From Campanula takesimana (Eukaryota > Streptophyta > Magnoliopsida > Asterales > Campanulaceae): DNA of 64,000 nt. Of the stretch, positions 57,424 through 64,000 are shown piece after piece (positions within the stretch are counted from its first letter, which is position 1; each line of letters begins with the position of its first letter). Where the stretch lies: assembly GCA_026119855.1 (NCBI GenBank), contig JAOWBW010000249.1, positions 1,302,001-1,366,000 on the forward strand, in the 5' to 3' direction. The position numbers and the translations under genes are program-made. The notes under the pieces were generated by a model. That model was given only the letters and a program-made list of their open reading frames with translations. It made no database searches and was not told where the DNA came from.

Positions 57424-58245
57424 ATGACTACTAACACTCAATCAATTTCGTTGCGATCGATCCTTGAAAAGGATAAGCTCCAAGAGACAGTTACAAGAAA
57501 CATAATTGTAGATAATGACTACTAACACTCTTCCTGCTGAACCAGAACCTACTGCCCCTAGGGAAGAAAGAGCCAGTTACAAGAAACATCGTAATGATTC
57601 TAGAGATGTAAGTTGTCTTATGCTTGCTACTATGTGCTCAAAACTCCAACAAAGTTTGGAACATTTGGAAGCCTATGAGATAGGTGTGGAGTTAAGAGCC
57701 ATGTTTCAAGAGCAAGCTAGGCAAGAGAGGTACAAGACCATTGTTGCATTCACTTCTTGCAAAATGAGTGAAGGGCAACAAGTGAGTCCTCACATTCTTA
57801 AAATGAAAGGTTATGTAGAGCATCTTGAGAAACATGGCTATCCAATCCCATTGGAACTAGCCACGGATCTCATTCTTAATTCATTGCCTAAAAGTTATAA
57901 TCAGTTTGTGATGAATTATAACTTGCATGGAATGGATAAGAATCTCTCCGAGTTGCATGGTATGCTTAAAACTGCGGAGATGAAGATTGTGGAGAAAGGT
58001 TCTCCTGTGCTCTTGGTTCATGATGGGAAGAAGGCTAGTGCCAAAGGAAAGGGTAAGAAAGTTGTCAAACCCAAGATAAGCAAGGCAAAGGTTGCCAAGG
58101 CTTCTGAGGCAAAACCCGATTCACAAAAGGATGCAATCTGTTTCCATTTTAAAGAAATTGGTTATTGGAAACGTAATTGCAAGGCTTTTAAGGAAGAGCA
58201 AAAAAAGAAGAAGAGCAGTGGGACTGCGTCGACTTCAGGTATCTA
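57424..58245 (+). pseudogene. gag: copia-3 gag, rearranged N-terminus
   Basis: The original start at 57424 (MTTNTQSISLRSILEKDKLQ) runs into a stop after a rearranged joint. A second copy of the start region at 57515 (MTTNTLPAEPEPTAPREERA) opens the long frame. Compared with copia-1, about 30 residues (ENGTNFMDWIRSIRIVLRQE and on) are missing. The rest (HLEAYEIGVELRAMFQEQ, LILNSLPKSYNQFV, Lys-rich tail) is kept. The zinc knuckle is damaged at two positions: CFHFKEIGYWKRNC has Phe for the second Cys and Tyr for His. Confidence 0.88.
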
Positions 58246-59689
58246 TATGATAGATATTCTCCTTTCTACCACTGATTCTTGGGTATTGGATACCGAATGT
58301 GGTTCTCACATTTGTCTAAATGTGCAGGGACTAAAGAATAGGAGACTACTTAAAGAGGGTGAAGTGGACTTACGAGTGGGGAATGGAGCAAGAGTTGCTG
58401 CATTAGCCGTAGGAACTTATGAAGTCACTTTACCTTCCGGTTTAATACTTGTTTTGAACAATTGCTATTATGTACCGGAATTAAGTAGAAATATTATTTC
58501 AATTTCTTGTTTGGATAATGAAGGTTTTAAATTTCTTATTGAGAATAAGAGATTTTCTATTTATTTAAATGATGTGCTTTATGGTATTGCTAATTCATTT
58601 AATGGCCTTTATGTCTTGAATGTCAAGAATGAAAATAATGACAATGTCTATCATGTAAATAAGAAATCTAAACCTAATGATGTTAATCATACTTATTTGT
58701 GGCATTGCCGTCTTGGTCATATTAATGAGAAGCATATCTCAAAACTCTATGGGGACAGCCTTTTGGGTTCATGTGATCTTGAGTCATATGATACTTGCGA
58801 GTCGTGTCCTCTTGGAAAAATGACTAAGACAACTTTTACCAAGATAGGTGAAAGGGCAAGCGACTTATTGGGGTTGATACATTCCGATGTATGCGGACCA
58901 TTAAGTAGCAATGCTAGGGGATGATTTCAATACTTCATAACCTTCACTGATGATTATAGTAGATTTGGGTATGTTTACCTAATGAAACATAAAAGTGAAG
59001 CATTTGAGATATTTAGAATATTTCAAAATGAAGTAGTAAAACAACTTGGCAAAAGTATTAAGGCACTTCGATCGGATCGAGGTGAAGAATACTTGAGTCA
59101 TGAATTCGATGATCATCTAAAGAATTGTGGAATAATTTCACAATTGACTCCACCCAGAACACCACAATGGAATGATGTGTCTGAGAGGAGGAATCGGACC
59201 TTGTTGGACATGGTTCGATCAATGATGAGTCGAGTTGATCTTCCTTTATCCTTTTGGGGTTACGCTCTAGAAACCGCTGCTCTCACACTGAATCAAGTTC
59301 CAACTAAATCGGTTTAAAAGACTCCATATGAGATGTGGAGTGGAAAGAAACATAGTTTGTCTTTCATGAGGATTTGGGGTTGCGAAGCTTTTGTCAAAAT
59401 ACTTGTCTCCGACAAGCTACACACAAATCCGATAAATGTATTTTCGTTGGATATCCTAGTGGAACTAAAGGATATTACTTTTACAACCGAGAAGACAACA
59501 AGGTGTTTGTTGCCCGTACTGGTTTCTTTCTAGAGAAACAATTTCTCTCTAAAGAAATCAGTGGGAGTAAAATAAATATTGAAGAAATTCGAGACCCAGA
59601 AAATAATATTGAACCGATAGTGGAACAAGAACAAGAACCACAAGGAATTTTGGAACCTGTTCAAAATACACAAGTAACTCGCAGATATG
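58246..59689 (+). pseudogene. pol: copia-3 pol: protease and integrase
   Basis: Protease VLDTECGSHIC has Glu where copia-2 keeps Gly, which destroys the D-T-G site. GAG-preintegrase HTYLWHCRLGHINEKH..CESCPLGKM follows. Integrase: FTDDYSRFG, RSDRGEEY (Gly to Glu beside the second Asp) and VSERRNRT. TGA at 58922-58924 (Gly in copia-2), TAA at 59315-59317 (Gln in copia-2) and a frameshift near 59415 break the frame. It ends at QVTRRYG where element E takes over. Confidence 0.88.
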
Positions 59690-59700
59690 GTCTTCGTTTA

Positions 59701-61945
59701 TTAGACGTAAAACCTCTTCAATTTGTCGAGGTTGACTTCCTTTGGCAGTTGATCTCCGTCTAAGTCCACGAGTCGGACTGCACCACCGCTTAGTATCTTC
59801 TTGACTACGTACGGACCAATCCATCGGGGTCCCCATTTTCCAAGAGGGTTTATGGAATTAGGAGGGTGTTGTCTTAGGACCAAATCTCCCACACTGATGT
59901 TTCGGGGCTTCACCTTTTTGTTGAAATCCCTAGACATTCTTTGTTGATAGGCCCTCGTACATTCGATTGCCCTTAGCCTTTTCTCGTCGAGTAGGGCTAG
60001 CTGTTCATATCGACTTTGCATCCAATCGACTTCATTGACTTGGTTCTCGAGGAGGACTCGCAGGGACGGAACTTCGAGCTCTATTGGTAGCACAGATTCG
60101 GAACCATATACCAGTGCATAAGGAGTTTCTCTAGTCGCTGTCCGTATTGACGTGCGGTAGCCCCATAATGCTAGAGGTAACTTTTCGGGCCAATCCCTTC
60201 CAGTGGAGGCCATTTTTTTCACAATGGTCTCGATTGTCTTATTAGGTGCCTCGACCGTGCCGTTTGCTTGAGGGTGGTATGGAGATGACTTGTCCTTAGT
60301 AATCTTGTGTTCTACCAGGAGTGTGTCCATCTCTTTCTCGAAGTGAGAGCCATTGTCTGAGATGATCTCATGAGGAACGCCGTATCGGCACATGATGTGG
60401 GTTTTCACGAATTCGGCCACTTTCTTGGCATTAAGAACTCGGTAAGCTTCTGCTTCGACCCATTTTGTAAAAGAGTCCACGGCTACTAGGACGAAAGATT
60501 GTCCATTGCTTCCGGTAGGGTGAACTTTGCCGATGATGTCTATGCCCCAACAAGAGAAAGGCCAAGGCGTGGTCATATTGTAAAGCTGTGAGGGTGGAGC
60601 GTGCTGTAGATTGGCATGGAATTGGCATTTGGCGCACCTCTTGACTTTTTCGATGCAGTCCCTTTCCATTGTACTCCAATAATAACCCATGCGGAGTATC
60701 TTCTTGGCCAACATAAACCCGTTCATGTGAGGCCCACATTCACCTTCGTGGATTTCATGGATTATTTCTTGAGCTTCGGTCTCATTTGCACATAGGAGAT
60801 TGATTCCTTCATGGTGCCTTTTCTAGACTCTATCCCCAATCAGTACATATCGGGAGGCTAGTCTTTGCAATGCCATTTGAGACTTCTTATTGCTGTTCTC
60901 GGGGTAAGTACCATCCTTGAGGAAATTCATGATATCTGCGTACCACGGGGAGTTTGTTTGGACCTCGTTGATCTCGATACTCATGCAGTATGCCGGACTG
61001 TTTCGTCGGGAAATTTTGAAGGGTTTCACCATTTTACCCTCAGGTATTTCAACCAGTGAAGCGATGGTAGCTAGTGCATCAGCAAAACGGTTTTTGTCCC
61101 TTGGCAGGTAATTGAAGGTGATTTCTTGAAATTGTTCAACCAACTCCTCGAGATGTTGACCATACCGTTGCAGGGTTGAGTCTTGAATCTTCCATTTTCC
61201 AGATGTCTGATTGATGGTGAGCAAGGAATCACCGAATACTTCTAAACTTGTGATATTTCTTTCGAGGGCTGCTTCGAGCCCCGCTATGCAAGCTTCGTAC
61301 TCAGCGGTGTTGTTAGTGGCTTCAAATTCAAGGCGGATGGCAATTGGAGTATACATGTCCTTTGGATCAACAAGTAACATCCCTATGCCATATCCATGCT
61401 TATTGGCTGCGCCAAACGAAAAAAAGTTGCCACTTATTTTCCTCTGTTTTAGCGCAAATTAAATGCTCGTCGGGGAACTGTACATCTTCCCCCTTCACTT
61501 CGTCACACGGAAATTCAGCAAGCTGATCACTGAACACCTTCCCCCTGATGGATTTGAGTGTGACGTAAGTGATATCGTAGCCGGCGAGCATGAAATACCA
61601 TTTGGCTATTCTTGTTGACATGAAAGGCTTCTCGAAGATATAGCGGAGCGGGTCCACTTTTGCTACCAACTTGATTGGGAAGGCCTCCATGTAATGCTTG
61701 AGATTTTGAGTAACCCAAACCAATGCAGCACAAGACTTCTCTAAGACAGAGTAGTTCTTTTCAGCTCCTTGAAACCGTCGGCTGACAAAGTAGATGGCAT
61801 TTTCTTTTGTGGAGTCTCGCTGTTCTTGTGCTAACATAGCCCCTAGGGCTTCATCATTGACAGTGAGATAGAGCAAGAGAGGCTTCTCTTCGTGTGGTGG
61901 AACCAAAACTGGAGGGCATGTCAAGTAATTCTTCACTCGGTCCAT
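59701..61945 (-). pseudogene. pol: Element E RNase H, archaeal-type RNase H and integrase
   Basis: RNase H with AIYFVSRRFQGAEKNYSVLE and LVWVTQNLKHYMEAFPI; archaeal-type RNase H with NNTAEYEACIAGLEAALE and VFGDSLLTI; integrase zinc part with CAKC, then GIDIIGKVH, SDNGSHFEKEM and VEAPNKTIE, ending PRWIGPYVVKKI and no chromodomain. A frameshift near 61400-61425 (at the second RNase H start, FFVWRSQ) and a stop near 60822 break it. The 341 codons of integrase 60726-59701 are open and all three acidic residues are present. Confidence 0.9.
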
Positions 61946-61946
61946 T

Positions 61947-63896
61947 CTAGAGCCACGTTCTTTTTGAGTAGCTTGAATATTGGCTCACACATGGAAGTGA
62001 GTTGGTACACAAACCGACTGATGTATTGAAGTCTGACCATGAAACCTTTGATTTCTTTCTGCGTCCTTGGGGGAGGCATGTCAATGATTGCCTTGATCTT
62101 GGAGGGATCGGCTTCAATTCCTCTTTCAGTGACAATGTAACCAAGAACCTTTCCTCTGATGATCCCAAAAGTGCACTTGCGGGATTGAGTCTCATCTTGT
62201 GTTGTCGAAGCCTTTCAAATAATTTGCGAAGATCGATCAAATGTTGACCATTGGTTCCCTTCGAATGGATTATCATGTCGTCTACATAGACCTCGATCTC
62301 TTTATGAATCATGTCATGGAATAGATCCATAACAGCCCTCTGGTAGGTAGCCCCAGCGTTCCTTAGTCCGAATGGCATGACTGTGTAGCAGAAGGTCCCC
62401 CACGGAGTTGTGAAAGCTGTCTTGTGTTGATCCTCTTCGGACATGAGAATCTGATTGTAACCGGCAAAACCGTCCACGAATGAGCGGACTTCATAGTTGG
62501 GAGTTGAATCGACGACCATGTCGATGTTTGGTAGTGGAAAATCATCTTTCGGGGAAGCTTTGTTCAAATCCCGGAAGTCCACACAAACTCGAACCTTGCC
62601 GTTTGCCTTTCTGACTGTCACAATGTTGGCTATCCAAGTCGGATACTCAATGACTTTGATGAAACCCACACTGAGGAGCTTTTCAATCTCTTCTTTGACT
62701 TGTAGAGACCATTCTGGCTTGATCTTTCTGAGTTTCTGCTTTACTGGCTTGGCGTCCTCTCTGATCGGAATTCTGTGCTCCGCGACCTTTCTGTCCAAAC
62801 CCGGCATGTCTTTGTATGACCATGCGAATACATCCATAAATTCTCTGAGCAGTGCAGTCAATCTGTCTTTGTCTTCCCCCTTGAAGAAGCTCCCAATCTT
62901 CGTTTCTTTCGGCTCTTCGTCGGTACCCAGATTAACAACATGCAATTCTTCATCAGCCCCTGGACCATTTTTACCACGACAACGAACCTGTTGAGCTAGT
63001 TCATTTAGGTATGTTATGTTTTCGTGGTCTATTTCATCATAATTTGAATCGTTATTAACTTGTTCATTAAGTTCGTTATTAGTTAATTCATCATTTATGA
63101 TGTTTGCAATCTCGGGGTACTCAAAAATATCGAATTTTTCATTAGCAAAGAAAGGAAACACACGCTTGGCTATGGCCTCCATATCCTCTTGAGTGAGGGT
63201 ATTAGAAACACTCTCGGACTCGAAAGTAAGTGTGAGCCGCTCTTCCTTTGTTGCTGTGCGGGGTATGCAACCCATTTCTCGGACCAAGAAATCCTCAGAT
63301 ACTAAGGGCCCCTTCGTTGAATACCAGTTGTTGATTGGCTCGGAGCTTGGTGGGATCTCACTGATGGTTTCCTCAACGGTGTCATAGATGGCGTTGACTT
63401 GACAATCGTCCATGATGGCAAACTCTTCGAACATGGAGGCTAGATCGGATAGTTCTTCCCCCACGGTAACCTCTACCTCGGACTCTATAGTCACTTTCTT
63501 GCCCCACCACTCTCGGGGTGACATTGGAGTAGGCTCCCTTTCTTGCGTCGGGAATTCATAATCAGTGAAGATCTCAAGACCAGGCTTTCTGACGCCCTTG
63601 TCATTAACCCACGGTTCGGGAAAGATCATGTATGGAACATCTTCCCCTTGGCGAACAAAATAACCATTTAGTGTGTTGCGGTAGGGTTTCAAGTTAGGGA
63701 TTTCATATCGTCGACCTTCTTTGCGAGCTTGGGTCCTTTGATTCTTGACTGCTTGCTCGTATTTCAAGTCATCCTTGGTAGGCTCGTATCCCAGACCAAA
63801 CTTGTTCTTGACAAAAGGAACTACCACAGGGTGCAATATCCCTTGTTGATGCTTCCCCAGGCCAAGACTGGGAAATTGATTTATGTTCCTCATCAT
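61947..63896 (-). pseudogene. pol: Element E linker and reverse transcriptase
   Basis: 649 open codons. The first part is the protease-RT linker (PSLGLGKHQQGILHPVV, YRNTLNGYFVRQGEDVPYM, acidic ELNEQVNNDSNYDEIDHEN). RT then shows VRVCVDFRDLNKASPKDDFP, DGFAGYNQILM, CYTVMPFGLRNAGATYQ and catalytic VYVDDMIIHSK (near 62278-62295). A one-base loss near 62176 changes frame after RLNPA, so the thumb region is out of frame. About 25 bases before RNase H present in A (10210-10235) are absent here. The upstream frame has a stop near 63985. Confidence 0.9.
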
Positions 63897-64000
63897 GCGG
63901 AGGACTTTAGGATTGCCGGGGGCCCATTGTTTGCTTCCCCCTTCTTTGTCGATGGTGTTGACGCCAGAGAGAGTGGCATCTTATATCCCGTGTTGGACTT
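63897..64000 (-). pseudogene. pol: Element E linker, continuing out of window
   Basis: Continues the linker (GNPKVLRMMRN) with a stop near 63985 where A has a Glu codon. The protease and gag would lie to the right of the window. Confidence 0.7.

Larger units (their letters stand above)
55883..59689 (+). mobile_element. copia-3: Ty1/copia 5' half
   Basis: A plus-strand internal region following the shared LTR: PBS (55884-55895, TGGTATCAAAGC), leader, gag, protease, integrase, then an abrupt end at about 59689 inside the linker before RT, where element E begins on the other strand. No RT, RNase H or 3' LTR. Confidence 0.88.
59690..64000 (-). mobile_element. Element E: Tat pol, 3' truncated
   Basis: Minus-strand pol of the element A family, running off the right edge. 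It ends right after the integrase stop (59701-59703); spacer, antisense ORF, 3' UTR and 3' LTR are missing, and copia-3 sequence begins at once. It is better preserved than A. Confidence 0.9.

Overview
The window is plant nuclear DNA, very probably from a flowering plant with a large, repeat-rich genome. I see no host gene, rRNA, tRNA or CRISPR array. Almost every base belongs to LTR retrotransposons inserted into one another. The evidence is repeated pairs of direct repeats with TG...CA ends, 5-bp target duplications, primer-binding sites (PBS) matching initiator-Met tRNA or a tRNA ending CCCCAGCGGAGTCGCCA, and Gag/Pol domains of two superfamilies: Ty1/copia and Ty3/gypsy Tat lineage (with a second, archaeal-type RNase H). 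A 100-N gap (28101-28200) marks a scaffold join.

Left nest (1-24021, genes mostly on the minus strand). Tat element F (about 16880-24021) was entered in its 3' UTR by Tat element A (4699-16879). A's 3' LTR was entered by copia-1 (674-4698), and copia-1's gag by a further Tat-type LTR (1-673). Element A carries a broken plus-strand ORF antisense to pol (6171-7566) and a long 20-bp/30-bp tandem array in its 3' UTR.

Middle (24022-28100). AT-rich DNA with weak tandem repeats, a degenerate MITE, an 888-bp solo LTR and a copia-type LTR cut by the gap.

Right nest (28201-59689). Two copia bodies in tandem (copia-2, 40588-44151, and copia-3, 55883-59689) share one LTR. That LTR was split by two non-autonomous elements: a 1.73-kb element with a single ORF (H, 44849-46575) and an 8.5-kb gag-only element with 2.79-kb, nearly identical LTRs (I, 47140-55660). 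Copia-2 gag was entered by pol-less Tat element C (32769-40587). C was entered by a 2.6-kb deleted copia derivative (G, 35516-38091) and by a Tat-type LTR (31526-32768), next to whose PBS Tat element B (28201-31473) landed.

Right end (59690-64000). Pol of Tat element E, same family as A, abuts copia-3 at an abrupt joint.

Most pol genes are dead through stops and frameshifts. The intact-looking reading frames are the gag of element I and the unknown ORF of element H. Two signals are not explained by the usual element parts: GC-rich palindromic motif clusters placed 60-210 bp upstream of the TATA box in several unrelated LTR families, and a short stem-loop with compensatory changes present five times in Tat-type elements.
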